15,357 nucleotides of DNA from Actinomycetes bacterium. GTDB taxonomy: Bacteria; Actinomycetota; Actinomycetes; Mycobacteriales; Micromonosporaceae. The notes beneath the pieces are model-generated. The model was not told the DNA's origin and did not search any database. It saw nothing but the letters and a program-made list of their open reading frames with translations. Below, piece after piece: positions 1 to 8,131 of the stretch. The first letter of the stretch is position 1. Each line of letters starts with the position of its first letter. The stretch lies in NCBI GenBank assembly GCA_023402505.1, contig JAEYGD010000537.1, positions 1 through 15,357 of the forward strand, read 5' to 3'. Made by a program: the position numbers and the translations under genes.

Positions 1-774
1 CCGCGGAGCGCTGACCAGCAGGCCCGCCAGCGCCGCGCCGGTCAGCGCGACGGCGGTGACGCCGCGCTGCTGCCCCCCGATGTGCAACAGTGCGGCGCTC
101 ACCGCCGCCGCGCAGGCCCAACCGACCCGGCTCAACGCGCCGGCCGGTGCGGCGACGGCCGGTGCCGCGCCGATCGCGCGCAATCCCGGGTGCACCAGCA
201 GGCCCGCCGGCACCGCCACGGCCGGCACCGCCAGGAAGACCCAACGCCACCCCAGGTGCTCCACCATCAGGCCGGCCACCGCCGGGCCGACCAGCGACGG
301 TACGACCCACGCCGCCGCGAACGCGGCGAAGATCCGCCGGTGCAGCCGCTCCGGGTACGCCCGCCCGACGATCACGTACAGCGCCACCGACAGCAGGCCC
401 GAGCCGAATCCCTGCACGACCCGGCCGACCACCAGCGCGCCCATCGACGTGGCGGCGCCGGCGACCACCAAGCCGACCACGAACCAACCGAGACCGTGCC
501 ACATGGGCCCGCGCGGCCCACGCATGTCCGACCAGAGGCCGGAGAGCACCATGGCGAGCACCCCCGCCGCGAACGGACCGCCGAAGGCGATGCCGTAGAG
601 GGCCAGGCCGTCGAGGCTGCGCGCGACGGTCGGCATAGCGGTGCCGACCGCCAGCGCCTCGAACGCGAGCAGTGACACCAGCGCGACGCTGCCCACCGTC
701 ATGGCGCGCAGCCGGGGCGCGAACAGGCCACCGGCCGGCGGCGGGGGAGCCGGCGGCGCGGCCGTCGCGGTCAC
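1..774 (-). CDS. MFS transporter, N-terminal 258 residues (cut by window edge)
   Basis: Reading the minus strand from a GTG at 774 gives an uninterrupted frame to base 1, so the C-terminal part lies outside the window. After a proline/alanine-rich start, hydrophobic helices begin near residue 28. Residues 79-88 (GLWSDMRGPR) resemble the conserved MFS loop between helices 2 and 3 (GxxxDRxGRR type), and GRVVQGFGSG near residues 118-127 resembles the helix 4 region of DHA-type drug:proton antiporters. The product is therefore probably an inner-membrane efflux permease driven by the proton gradient; the substrate cannot be told. No convincing ribosome binding site precedes the GTG, and an ATG at 702 (residue 25) is the alternative start. 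The gene is divergent from the ATPase unit. Family assignment is firm, substrate class is inference. Confidence 0.85.
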   Translation of the reverse strand, partial: MTATAAPPAPPPPAGGLFAPRLRAMTVGSVALVSLLAFEALAVGTAMPTVARSLDGLALYGIAFGGPFAAGVLAMVLSGLWSDMRGPRGPMWHGLGWFVVGLVVAGAATSMGALVVGRVVQGFGSGLLSVALYVIVGRAYPERLHRRIFAAFAAAWVVPSLVGPAVAGLMVEHLGWRWVFLAVPAVAVPAGLLVHPGLRAIGAAPAVAAPAGALSRVGWACAAAVSAALLHIGGQQRGVTAVALTGAALAGLLVSAPR

Positions 775-1004
775 GCCGCACCGTCCGGGGTCCGCCACGG
801 ATCACGGCACGCGCGGGACAACCGCCAGTCGATCAGCACCCGCCCAGCGTGCGACCTCAACCGCGCTTCAGGTCAAGCGTGACGTCGGTCGCTCCGGCGG
901 CCGGCCGGCCCGTCACGCGACCGAAACTCCCCTGCTCAGCGGGGCATAACGGACGCTCGGGCGGGAAGCCAGGCCGCCGGGAGACACGGCCGTTGGGAGG
1001 CGAG

Positions 1005-1073
1005 ATGGCGTACGGCGGAAGCAGCGGCACCGGGGGGTCGGACCGGCACCTGTCCGGTCGTACGCCTCGATGA
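1005..1073 (+). CDS. 22-residue leader peptide ORF, translationally coupled to the ATPase
   Basis: A short ORF (MAYGGSSGTGGSDRHLSGRTPR) starts with ATG at 1005, four bases after GGGAGG at 995-1000, the best Shine-Dalgarno sequence in this part of the window. Its TGA stop (1071-1073) overlaps the ATPase ATG (1070-1072) as ATGA. The ATPase start has no ribosome binding site of its own, so its translation probably depends on ribosomes ending on this leader. The peptide is glycine/serine-rich and has no run of one rare amino acid, so classical amino-acid attenuation is not evident. It could be a coupling device, a regulatory uORF, or chance. That it is translated is inference from the site geometry. 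Confidence 0.55.
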   Translation: MAYGGSSGTGGSDRHLSGRTPR

Positions 1074-4000
1074 TCCCGCTGGGCCGGATCGCCGGCCGGC
1101 TGCTCCCATCGGTCCCCGCGCCACCGCTGGTGGGCGGGGTCACCCGCAACGTCGGGTCCGCCGCCGTCCGGGCCGCCCGGCTCACCGGGCTGACCCGCCG
1201 CCGGGTCTGGTCCCGTCCGGGCCGGCACCACATCGAGGTCCACGGCGTCTGCCAGGACGGCGGCGACGTGCTCGCCCGGCAGGTCGAGGCGGCGCTGGAA
1301 CGGATGCCCGGCGTGGCCTGGGCACGGGTGAACGCGCCGTCCGGCCGGGTGGTGGTCGCCGTCGGGTCACCCGAACCGAAGCTGCGCGACCTGATCGCCA
1401 CGGTGGGGCGCGTCGAACGGACCTGCCCGCACGAGCCGGACCCGGAGATCCCGCCGCCGCATCCGCCCGAGGACGGCCCGCGCACCCCGCGTACGCTCGG
1501 CGCGCTCGCCTCGGACGCGCTCGGTCTCACCATCTCCGCCGCCACCCGGATCCTGCCGTTCGCCCCGGTCCCGGGCGAGGTCGCCGGGCTGATCAGCGCG
1601 ATCGACCTGCACCCGAAGCTGCACGCCCTGGCCGATCGGGGACTGCGTGCCGACCCCCGCTCCGAGTTGGTCTTCCCGCTCGCCGAGGCGGTCGTGCAGG
1701 GCCTGACCGGGGCGTGGTCCGGCCTGGCGCTCGACGTCGCCCAGCGGGTCGTGCTGTGGGGGGAGGCGCGGGCACAGCTCACCGCCTGGGCGAAGGCCGA
1801 GCCGCGGCTCACCGGCGATCCGGAGCGGGCCGTCGCGCGGGCTCTGCCGACCGAGCGGCCCCGGCCGAAGCCGGACGGCTCGGCCGAGAGGTACGTGACG
1901 CGGATGCTCCACGCCGGCGCGGTCGCGGCGGCGACCATCGCGCCGCTGGTGGGTGGCAAGCGGGCCGCCGCCGTCGGTCTCGCCGCCCTGCCGAAGGCCC
2001 CCGGCTCCGGCCGCGAGGGGTACGCGGCCCAGCTCGGCGCCCTGCTGGCCCGGCGCGGCGTCATCGTCATGGACCGCGGTGTGCTGCGCGAGCTCGACCG
2101 GATCGACACGCTGGTGCTGGACGCGGCGATCCTCGGCTCCGACCGGGGGCTGCTCGCCGACCTCGCGCCGCTCGGCGACGCCGATCCGGGAGATGTCGCC
2201 GCCCGGGCCTTCGCACTGTTCGACCCGGACCGGCCGGACGCCTGCCACGAGGACGGCGACTGGCGCCTCGGGCCGGTCGACGCGCTCGGCGCGACCGACC
2301 CCGGCGACACCCCGCACAGTGCCCGGTTGCGGGCGGCCGACGGCCGGGTGCTCGGCCTGGCGCACGGCGACCGGCTCGTCGCGCTGCTGCGGGTCGAGAC
2401 CGAGCCGGCCCCCGGCGTGGACGTCCTGCCGGCCGCGGCCCGGCGGGCGGGGCTGCGGCTGGTCGTCGCGGGTGACGACGCCGACCGGCACCATGTCGCC
2501 GACGCTGTGCTGCCCGGCGGGGACCGGCTCACCGAATCCGTGCGCCGGCTGCAGTCCGAGGGCGCGATCGTCATGCTGGTCTCCGGTGACCGGGCGGCTC
2601 TCGGTGCCGCCGACTGCGGACTCGGCATGTCCGGCGACGACGAGCTGCCACCGTGGGGCGCGCACCTGCTGGTGGGCACGGACGTGCGGGTGTCCGCGCT
2701 GGTCGTGGAGGCCGCCGGGGTGGCCCGGCGGATGACGAGGCAGAACATCGCCCTCGGGTTCGCCGGGGTGGGGTTCGGCGTGCTGTCCGCGTTGACCGCG
2801 CCGCGCGAGGAACTGCCGGCCCGGTCCCGGGTGGCGGTCAACGCGACGGCGGCGCTGGCGTTCGCCAACGGGGTCTGGCGCGCGCACCGCCTGCCCGACC
2901 CGGCGGCCGTGCCCGCTCCCCGCGCGGCGGTGCCCTGGCACCTGATGCCGGTCCACACCGTCCTCGACCAGCTCCGCAGCACCCCGGACGGGCTGGCGAC
3001 GGCCGAGGCCACCCGACGCCGGTCCGGCACGGGTACGGACAGCGGCCCGCCCGCCACCCTGCTCCGCGCGTTCCTCGACGAGTTGGCCAACCCGCTGACG
3101 CCGGTGCTCGCCGCCGGGGCGGTGCTGTCCGCGTCGTTCGGCTCGCTCGTCGACGCCGCTCTGGTCGGCGGGGTGGTCGGCGGGTCGGCCCTGATCGGGG
3201 CGGTGCACCAGCGCAACACCGAGCGGTCCCTGGCCGAACTGCTGTCCCGCTCGGCGGTCACCGCCCGGGTACGTCGCGACGGCGCCGATCACCTGCTGCC
3301 CGCCGACGATCTGGTCCCCGGCGACGTGATCGTCCTCGAACCCGGTGACGCGGTGCCGGCCGACTGCCGGGTCCTGGAGGCGGCCGGGCTCGAGGCCGAC
3401 GAGTCCTCGCTCACCGGCGAGTCCCTGCCGGTCGCCAAGACCGATCGTCCCGTGGCCGCCGCCGACGTGGCCGAACGCCGGTCCATGCTGTACGAGGGCA
3501 CGACGGTCGCCGCGGGGCACGGCCGGGCGGTCGTCGTCGCCACCGGCGCCGACACGGAGGCCGGGCACAGTCTGGCGCTGGCCCGGCAGGCCCCGCCCAG
3601 CGGTGGTGTGGAGGCGCGACTCGACGGGCTGACCAAGACGTCCATTCCGCTCGCGCTCGCGTCCGCGGTCGCGGTCGCCGGGGCCGGTGTGGCTCGGGGC
3701 GTACCCCTGGCGGAGACGGCCGCGTCCGCCGCGAACCTGGCCGTCGCCTCGGTGCCCGAGGGGTTGCCGTTCCTGGTCGGTGCCGCGCAGCTCGCGGCGG
3801 CCCGGCGGCTCGCCGAGCGCGGCGCCCTGGTGCGCAACCCCCGCACGATCGAGGCGCTGGGCCGGGTGGACGTCCTCTGCTTCGACAAGACCGGCACGCT
3901 GACCGAGGGTCGGCTGGTGCTCTCCGGTGTCGGTGACGGCGACCGGTACGCCACAACCGACGAGCTCGACGACCACCTGCGCACGGTCCTCGCGGTCGCG

Positions 4001-5620
4001 TTGCGCGCCACCCCGGACGCCGAGGATCCGGAGCAGTTGCCCGAGCAGACCGACCGGGCGGTCCGTCGGGCGGCCCGCGAGACCGGCACGGTCGAGCGGA
4101 CCGGCGCGGCGGCGTGGCAGGCGGTCGGGGTGCTGCCGTTCGAGCCGTCGCGTGGCTACCACGCCACGGTCGGCACCTGCGACGGTGGGCTGCTGCTCAG
4201 CCTGAAGGGAGCGCCGGAGACGGTGCTGCCCCGCTGCGTGAACCGGCGTGGCGAGGCCGGCGTGGTGCCCATGGACGAGGCGACCCGGGCCGCGGTGCTG
4301 CGCGACCTGACCCGTCACGCCGGCTCCGGCCAGCGGGTCCTCGCCATCGCCGAGCGGGCCGTCGACGACGAGACGGTCACCGACGAGGACGTCCGTGACC
4401 TGACGTTCGTCGGCATCCTCGCGCTGGGCGACGGGATCCGGGCCAGCGCGGCACCGGCCGTGGCCAGCATCCGCAAGGCCGGCGTGCACACGGTGATGAT
4501 CACCGGTGACCATCCGGCGACCGCCGAGGCGATCGCCTCGGTGATCAGCTCGGGCGACGGCCAGCGGGTCGTGACCGCCGCGGAACTCGACGATCTCGAC
4601 GACGAGACGCTGGCCGACCGGCTGATCAACACGGACGTGGTGGCCCGCTGCACCCCGGCCCACAAGGTACGGATCATCCAGGCGTTGCAGGCGCGCGGCC
4701 GGACGGTGGCGATGACCGGCGACGGCGCCAACGACGCCCCGGCGATCCGCCTCGCCGACGTCGGCATCGCCCTCGGTCAACGGGGCACTCCCGCCGCCCG
4801 CGCCGCCGCCGACCTGGTCGTCATGGACGACCGGTTGGAGACCATCATCGCGACCCTCGTCGAGGGGCGGGCGATGTGGTCCTCGGTCCGGCACGCGCTG
4901 AGCATCCTGGTCGGTGGCAACCTCGGCGAGATCGCGTTCAGCCTCGTCACCGCCGCCGTGGACGGCCGTTCCGCGCTCAACGGCCGGCAACTGCTGCTGG
5001 TCAACCTGCTCACCGACCTGGCTCCCGCGCTGGCCATCGCGGTCCGGCCACCCCGCCCGGAACACAGCGAGGCCCTGCTCCGCGAGGGACCGGACACGTC
5101 CCTGGGCGCCACCCTGGACCGGGAGATCGGCGTGCGGGCAACCTCCACCGCCATCGGCGCGACCGCCGGTTGGGCCATGTCGCGCTGGATGGCGGCGTCG
5201 CCTCGCCGGGCCGGGACCGTCGCCCTGGTGTCGCTGGTCGGCACGCAGCTCGGCCAGACCCTGCTGGCCGGCGGTGCCACTCCTGCCGTGCTGCTCTCCA
5301 CCGCCGGCTCGGTCGGCGCGCTGGTGCTGACCGTGCAGACCCCGGGTCTCAGCCAATTCTTCGGCTGTACCCCGCTGGGGCCGGTCGCCTGGACCGTCGC
5401 CACCGGTTCCGCGGTCGGCGCCACGCTCGCCAACAGCGCGGTGACCCGGCTGGTGGAGCGGCTTCCGGCGCCGCCGCGCCCCGGCCCCGACCTGCTCCAC
5501 CGCCTGCGGTTGTGGCCGGGCGCCGGGCGACCCGGTCCCGACGGTTCCGGCCCGGACGGGTCCCGCCACAGAGCGGCGGCCCCGGCCGCGCCGGCCGCGG
5601 AGTGGAGCGGCCGGGCGTGA
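1070..5620 (+). CDS. Large cation-transporting P-type ATPase with degenerate N-terminal repeat (CtpH/CtpI-like)
   Basis: At 1516 residues this is roughly twice a normal P-type ATPase and matches the size and plan of mycobacterial CtpH and CtpI. The C-terminal half is a complete pump: TGES actuator motif 782-785, PEGLP in the ion-path helix 896-900, DKTGT with the phosphorylated Asp939, KGAPE 1046-1050, TGDHP 1145-1149, the hinge TGDGANDAP 1216-1224, and a helix with N1312 and T1315-D1316 as in calcium-pump-like members. The N-terminal half holds an HMA-like fold (about 48-100) without a CxxC, and then an inactive copy in which DKTGT is DAAIL (351-355) and the hinge is a degraded SGDRA near 505. 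PEGLP and the NxxTD helix argue for a P2-like divalent cation pump, but the ion is unknown. The start at 1070 overlaps the leader ORF stop. An MBL hydrolase follows 61 bases downstream. Confidence 0.93.
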   Translation: MIPLGRIAGRLLPSVPAPPLVGGVTRNVGSAAVRAARLTGLTRRRVWSRPGRHHIEVHGVCQDGGDVLARQVEAALERMPGVAWARVNAPSGRVVVAVGSPEPKLRDLIATVGRVERTCPHEPDPEIPPPHPPEDGPRTPRTLGALASDALGLTISAATRILPFAPVPGEVAGLISAIDLHPKLHALADRGLRADPRSELVFPLAEAVVQGLTGAWSGLALDVAQRVVLWGEARAQLTAWAKAEPRLTGDPERAVARALPTERPRPKPDGSAERYVTRMLHAGAVAAATIAPLVGGKRAAAVGLAALPKAPGSGREGYAAQLGALLARRGVIVMDRGVLRELDRIDTLVLDAAILGSDRGLLADLAPLGDADPGDVAARAFALFDPDRPDACHEDGDWRLGPVDALGATDPGDTPHSARLRAADGRVLGLAHGDRLVALLRVETEPAPGVDVLPAAARRAGLRLVVAGDDADRHHVADAVLPGGDRLTESVRRLQSEGAIVMLVSGDRAALGAADCGLGMSGDDELPPWGAHLLVGTDVRVSALVVEAAGVARRMTRQNIALGFAGVGFGVLSALTAPREELPARSRVAVNATAALAFANGVWRAHRLPDPAAVPAPRAAVPWHLMPVHTVLDQLRSTPDGLATAEATRRRSGTGTDSGPPATLLRAFLDELANPLTPVLAAGAVLSASFGSLVDAALVGGVVGGSALIGAVHQRNTERSLAELLSRSAVTARVRRDGADHLLPADDLVPGDVIVLEPGDAVPADCRVLEAAGLEADESSLTGESLPVAKTDRPVAAADVAERRSMLYEGTTVAAGHGRAVVVATGADTEAGHSLALARQAPPSGGVEARLDGLTKTSIPLALASAVAVAGAGVARGVPLAETAASAANLAVASVPEGLPFLVGAAQLAAARRLAERGALVRNPRTIEALGRVDVLCFDKTGTLTEGRLVLSGVGDGDRYATTDELDDHLRTVLAVALRATPDAEDPEQLPEQTDRAVRRAARETGTVERTGAAAWQAVGVLPFEPSRGYHATVGTCDGGLLLSLKGAPETVLPRCVNRRGEAGVVPMDEATRAAVLRDLTRHAGSGQRVLAIAERAVDDETVTDEDVRDLTFVGILALGDGIRASAAPAVASIRKAGVHTVMITGDHPATAEAIASVISSGDGQRVVTAAELDDLDDETLADRLINTDVVARCTPAHKVRIIQALQARGRTVAMTGDGANDAPAIRLADVGIALGQRGTPAARAAADLVVMDDRLETIIATLVEGRAMWSSVRHALSILVGGNLGEIAFSLVTAAVDGRSALNGRQLLLVNLLTDLAPALAIAVRPPRPEHSEALLREGPDTSLGATLDREIGVRATSTAIGATAGWAMSRWMAASPRRAGTVALVSLVGTQLGQTLLAGGATPAVLLSTAGSVGALVLTVQTPGLSQFFGCTPLGPVAWTVATGSAVGATLANSAVTRLVERLPAPPRPGPDLLHRLRLWPGAGRPGPDGSGPDGSRHRAAAPAAPAAEWSGRA

Positions 5621-5681
5621 GCCGGCCCATCGGGGGTACGGGACGGAAGCTCGGCAGAATCGGGACACCCGGAGGTACGCG

Positions 5682-6470
5682 GTGGCGGAACAGGCGAACG
5701 TGACGTTCATCGGCACCGCCACCACGGTGCTCCGCATCGGCGGGTTCACCCTGCTCACCGACCCGAACTTCCTGCACCGGGGGCAGCGCGCGTACCTCGG
5801 CAAGGGCCTGTGGTCGAAGCGCCGCACCGACCCGGCGCTGGAGATCGCCCAGCTTCCCGCCCTGGACGCGGTCGTCCTGTCCCACCTGCACGGGGACCAC
5901 TTCGACCGGGTGGCCCGCCGGGAACTGGACCGGGCGCTGCCGATCCTCACCACCCCCGCCGCCAGCCGGAAGCTGCGCCGCTGGGGCTTCCGGGCCGCCG
6001 ACGGCCTGCCCACCTGGCAGTCCCGTGAGCTGCACCGCGACGGTACGACGTTGCGGCTGACCGCACTGCCCGGCCAGCACGGTCCCGGCGTGCTGGACCT
6101 GCTGCTGCCCGACGTGATGGGCACCCTGATCGACCTGGAACGCGACGGGGAACGCACGTTCCGCCTCTACGTCACGGGTGACACCCTGAACAAGGCGATG
6201 CTGGCCGAGATCCCCCGGCGCTACCCCGACGTCGACGCGATGCTCATCCACCTCGGCGGTACGAAGATCGCCGGCATCCTGGTCACCATGGATGCGCGGC
6301 AGGGCGCCGACCTCGTGGAGCTGGTCCGCCCGACGCTCACCGTGCCGATCCACTACGACGACTACGGGGTGTTCCGCTCGCCGCTCGGCCACTTCGTCGC
6401 CGAGGCCCGCCGGCGTGGCCTCGCCGGCATCCGCACGGTCGCGCGCGGCGAGACGGTTTCGCTGGTGTGA
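5682..6470 (+). CDS. MBL-fold metal-dependent hydrolase
   Basis: This 262-residue protein carries the metallo-beta-lactamase-fold signature HLHGDH at 68-73 (ligands H68, H70, D72, H73). Further candidate ligands are H133, D167 (in TGDT) and H224 (in IHYDDY). The pattern places it with the UlaG/NAPE-PLD-like branch of cytosolic two-metal phosphodiesterases and lactonases rather than with true beta-lactamases; the substrate is unknown. The GTG start at 5682 is set by GGAGG at 5671-5675 with a six-base spacer. The gene lies 61 bases behind the ATPase on the same strand and may share its transcript. A strong hairpin begins directly after the TGA. Family is sure, function is not. Confidence 0.9.
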   Translation: MAEQANVTFIGTATTVLRIGGFTLLTDPNFLHRGQRAYLGKGLWSKRRTDPALEIAQLPALDAVVLSHLHGDHFDRVARRELDRALPILTTPAASRKLRRWGFRAADGLPTWQSRELHRDGTTLRLTALPGQHGPGVLDLLLPDVMGTLIDLERDGERTFRLYVTGDTLNKAMLAEIPRRYPDVDAMLIHLGGTKIAGILVTMDARQGADLVELVRPTLTVPIHYDDYGVFRSPLGHFVAEARRRGLAGIRTVARGETVSLV

Positions 6471-6506
6471 GGAAGGGTCCCCGGTTGTCGCACCGGGGAC
6501 CCTTCC
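6471..6506. terminator. Bidirectional hairpin terminator
   Basis: A perfect 15-bp inverted repeat (arms 6471-6485 and 6492-6506, six-base loop) begins right after the MBL stop codon and lies 30 bases from the stop of the opposing CBS gene. There is no T-run on either side, which is common for hairpin terminators of GC-rich actinobacteria. Its place between converging genes fits termination from both sides. Confidence 0.8.
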
Positions 6507-6536
6507 GACGCGCTGCGCTCACGGCGCGACCACGGG

Positions 6537-6956
6537 TCAGCTGTGCTCGGAGATGGCCTCGACGAGGTCACCGACCGGACGGTCCGGCAGGGACCGGGCC
6601 ACGTCGGCGACGGCCACGATGCCGACGAGTTCGTGCCCGTCGATCACCGGCAGCCGGCGTACCTGGTGCTGGCTCATCGTCCGCAGGATCTCCTCGGCGT
6701 CGTCGTCGGCACCGATCGTCACCGCCTCACCCTGGGCCAGTTCGCCGGCGGTGACACCGGCCGGGTCGCGGCCCTCGGCGAGCACCTTCACCACGATGTC
6801 GCGGTCGGTCAGCATGCCCTTCAGCCGGTTGTCGGCGCCGCAGATCGGCAGCGAACCGACGCCCAGCTGGGCCATCTGCTTGGCCGCCGTGCGGAGGTCG
6901 TCCTGCTCACGGACGCAGGTCACGTCGTTGGTCATGATCTCGCGTGCGGTCGGCAT
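6537..6956 (-). CDS. hrp1: Tandem CBS-domain protein, Hrp1-like
   Basis: The 139-residue product is almost entirely two CBS domains: domain 1 about residues 8-60 (with LTDRDIV), domain 2 about 72-127 (with HQVRRLPVID and LVGIVAVADVAR). Sequence, length and the cysteines C14 and C39 match mycobacterial hypoxic response protein 1 (Rv2626c), recalled from memory. CBS pairs usually bind adenosyl nucleotides and act as sensors; the role of stand-alone Hrp1-type proteins is unsettled. The ATG at 6956 is preceded by a GAGGTG-type ribosome binding site about nine bases upstream. I looked for a DosR-type palindrome upstream and did not find one, so hypoxia control is not supported here. The gene converges on the MBL gene. 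Confidence 0.88.
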   Translation of the reverse strand: MPTAREIMTNDVTCVREQDDLRTAAKQMAQLGVGSLPICGADNRLKGMLTDRDIVVKVLAEGRDPAGVTAGELAQGEAVTIGADDDAEEILRTMSQHQVRRLPVIDGHELVGIVAVADVARSLPDRPVGDLVEAISEHS

Positions 6957-6974
6957 GGGTATGACACCTCACTT

Positions 6975-7017
6975 CCCGGGGGTTGTTGCCGTTCCTCCTA
7001 CCCCGAGGGCCCCCGGG
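6975..7017 (-). promoter_or_regulatory. Inverted repeat in the leader of the CBS gene
   Basis: Eight-base arms CCCGGGGG (6975-6982) and CCCCCGGG (7010-7017) are separated by 27 bases, just upstream of the CBS ribosome binding site and downstream of the Sua5 gene. It may form a hairpin that ends the Sua5 transcript or an mRNA structure before the CBS gene. With such GC-rich arms, chance is possible. Confidence 0.3.
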
Positions 7018-7030
7018 CATGCGGCGGCTG

Positions 7031-7120
7031 TCAACGCCAGGTGGCGGCGGCTCTCAACGCCAGGTGCGGAGACTCTCACCGCCAGGGGGCGACGACTCTC
7101 ACCGCCAGGTGGCGGCGGCG
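7031..7120 (-). repeat. Four tandem copies of the 3' end and stop codon of the Sua5 gene
   Basis: Imperfect units of 22-23 bases begin (on the plus strand) with TCAACGCCAGG or TCACCGCCAGG at 7031, 7054, 7076 and 7099. The unit at 7099 is the genuine end of the Sua5 gene (Thr-Trp-Arg-stop). The other three lie just beyond its stop, and each again reads TGGCG(T/G)TGA on the minus strand. A partial fifth copy (GCGGCGGCTG) sits at 7021-7030. Two units contain the small palindrome-like CCGCCAGGTGGCGG or a near relative. The array looks like repeated slippage duplication of the gene end. Confidence 0.8.
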
Positions 7121-8070
7121 CGGTTCAGCCGGTCGTTGATCGCCCGGCCGACACCCGCCTCGGGCACCGGCTCGACCACGATCTCGTCGACGCCGGCCGC
7201 GTCCAGCCGGTGCAGCGCGTCGAACAGCCGGGCCGCCGCCTCGGTCAGATCGCCCCGACCGGAGAGCACCTCCACCGCCGCCCAGTCACCCGAGGGCCGG
7301 TCCCGGAAGGCCAGGAAACCCCGCCGGACGCCGTCGCCGGCCGCCGGCACCGCGTTCGCGAGCAGCCGCAGCGGCGTACGCGGGGCGTAGTGCGCCGCCA
7401 GCGCCCCGGGCGCCACCGGCTGGCCCGAGCTGCCCGGCCGTACGGTCACCGGGCCGACCGCCTCCTCCAGCGACTCCACCGGCAGGGCGCCCAGCCGCAG
7501 CACCACCGGCCGGTCGCCCCGCACGTCCACGATCGTCGACTCGATCCCGCAGCGGGTCGGGCCACCGTCGAGCACCACGTCAACGGCCGGGCCGAGACCG
7601 CGTACCACGTGCTCCGCGCGCGTCGGGCTGAGCTGGCCGAACCGGTTGGCGCTCGGCGCCGCCACCGGCACCCCCGCCGCCGCGATCAGCGCCCGGGCCG
7701 CCTCGTGGCCCGGCACCCGCACCGCCATCGTCTCCAGTCCGGACGTGACGATCGGCGGGATCACCGCCGGCCGGTCCACGATCAGCGTCAACGGCCCCGG
7801 CCAGAACCGCTCGGCCAGCGCCGCCACCGCCGCCGGCACCGTGCCCACCAGCTTCTCCAGCTCCGCGGCCTCCGCGAGGTGGCTGATCAGCGGGTCGAAG
7901 CTCGGCCGTGCCTTGGCCTCGAAGATCCGGGCCACCGCCCGTGCGTCCAGCGCGTTCGCGCCCAGCCCGTACACGGTCTCGGTCGGGAAGGCCACCAACC
8001 CACCGGTACGCAGCACGGAAGCCGCCTCGGCGACGCCGCTGTCGGCGGGCAGGACTCGCGGGGTGCTCAC
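7099..8070 (-). CDS. tsaC: L-threonylcarbamoyladenylate synthase, Sua5 type
   Basis: The 323-residue protein makes threonylcarbamoyl-AMP from threonine, bicarbonate and ATP, the first step of t6A formation at position 37 of ANN-decoding tRNAs. The YrdC/TsaC domain covers about residues 8-200 with FPTETVYGLG at 28-37, KARPSFDPL near 52-60 and SANRFGQLSPT near 141-151. The HYAPRTP linker near 229 and the C-terminal domain ending GRAINDRLNRAAATWR show the longer Sua5 form. The start is GTG at 8070; no good ribosome binding site is present, and TAGCGT (8077-8082, minus) lies six bases before it, which suggests a leaderless mRNA. It follows the Nudix gene by 61 bases on the same strand. Its 3' end is duplicated in tandem downstream. 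Confidence 0.93.
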   Translation of the reverse strand: MSTPRVLPADSGVAEAASVLRTGGLVAFPTETVYGLGANALDARAVARIFEAKARPSFDPLISHLAEAAELEKLVGTVPAAVAALAERFWPGPLTLIVDRPAVIPPIVTSGLETMAVRVPGHEAARALIAAAGVPVAAPSANRFGQLSPTRAEHVVRGLGPAVDVVLDGGPTRCGIESTIVDVRGDRPVVLRLGALPVESLEEAVGPVTVRPGSSGQPVAPGALAAHYAPRTPLRLLANAVPAAGDGVRRGFLAFRDRPSGDWAAVEVLSGRGDLTEAAARLFDALHRLDAAGVDEIVVEPVPEAGVGRAINDRLNRAAATWR

Positions 8071-8076
8071 GCCTTG

Positions 8077-8082
8077 ACGCTA
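8077..8082 (-). promoter_or_regulatory. Candidate -10 box for a leaderless Sua5 transcript
   Basis: On the minus strand TAGCGT fits TANNNT and is followed after six bases by the GTG start at 8070, so transcription would start at or next to the start codon. No recognisable -35 box was seen. Confidence 0.4.
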
Positions 8083-8131
8083 ACCTGCCGACCCCGCGTA
8101 CCCACCGGCGACCCGATCCGCCGGCCGGGCC

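Noticed and set aside
1367..6157. A 1596-codon open frame on the minus strand opposite the ATPase and MBL genes, and another of 782 codons at 913-3261
   Set aside because: Both are antisense shadows created by high-GC codon bias: compositions are low in complexity and no domain is recognisable, while the plus strand carries complete, motif-rich genes.
6957..7020. DosR-type binding site for the Hrp1-like gene
   Set aside because: No palindrome resembling the known GGGACT...AGTCCC-type box is present in the upstream bases.
7031..7120. CRISPR array
   Set aside because: The 22-23-base units abut directly without unique spacers, and no cas gene is nearby; they are copies of a gene end.
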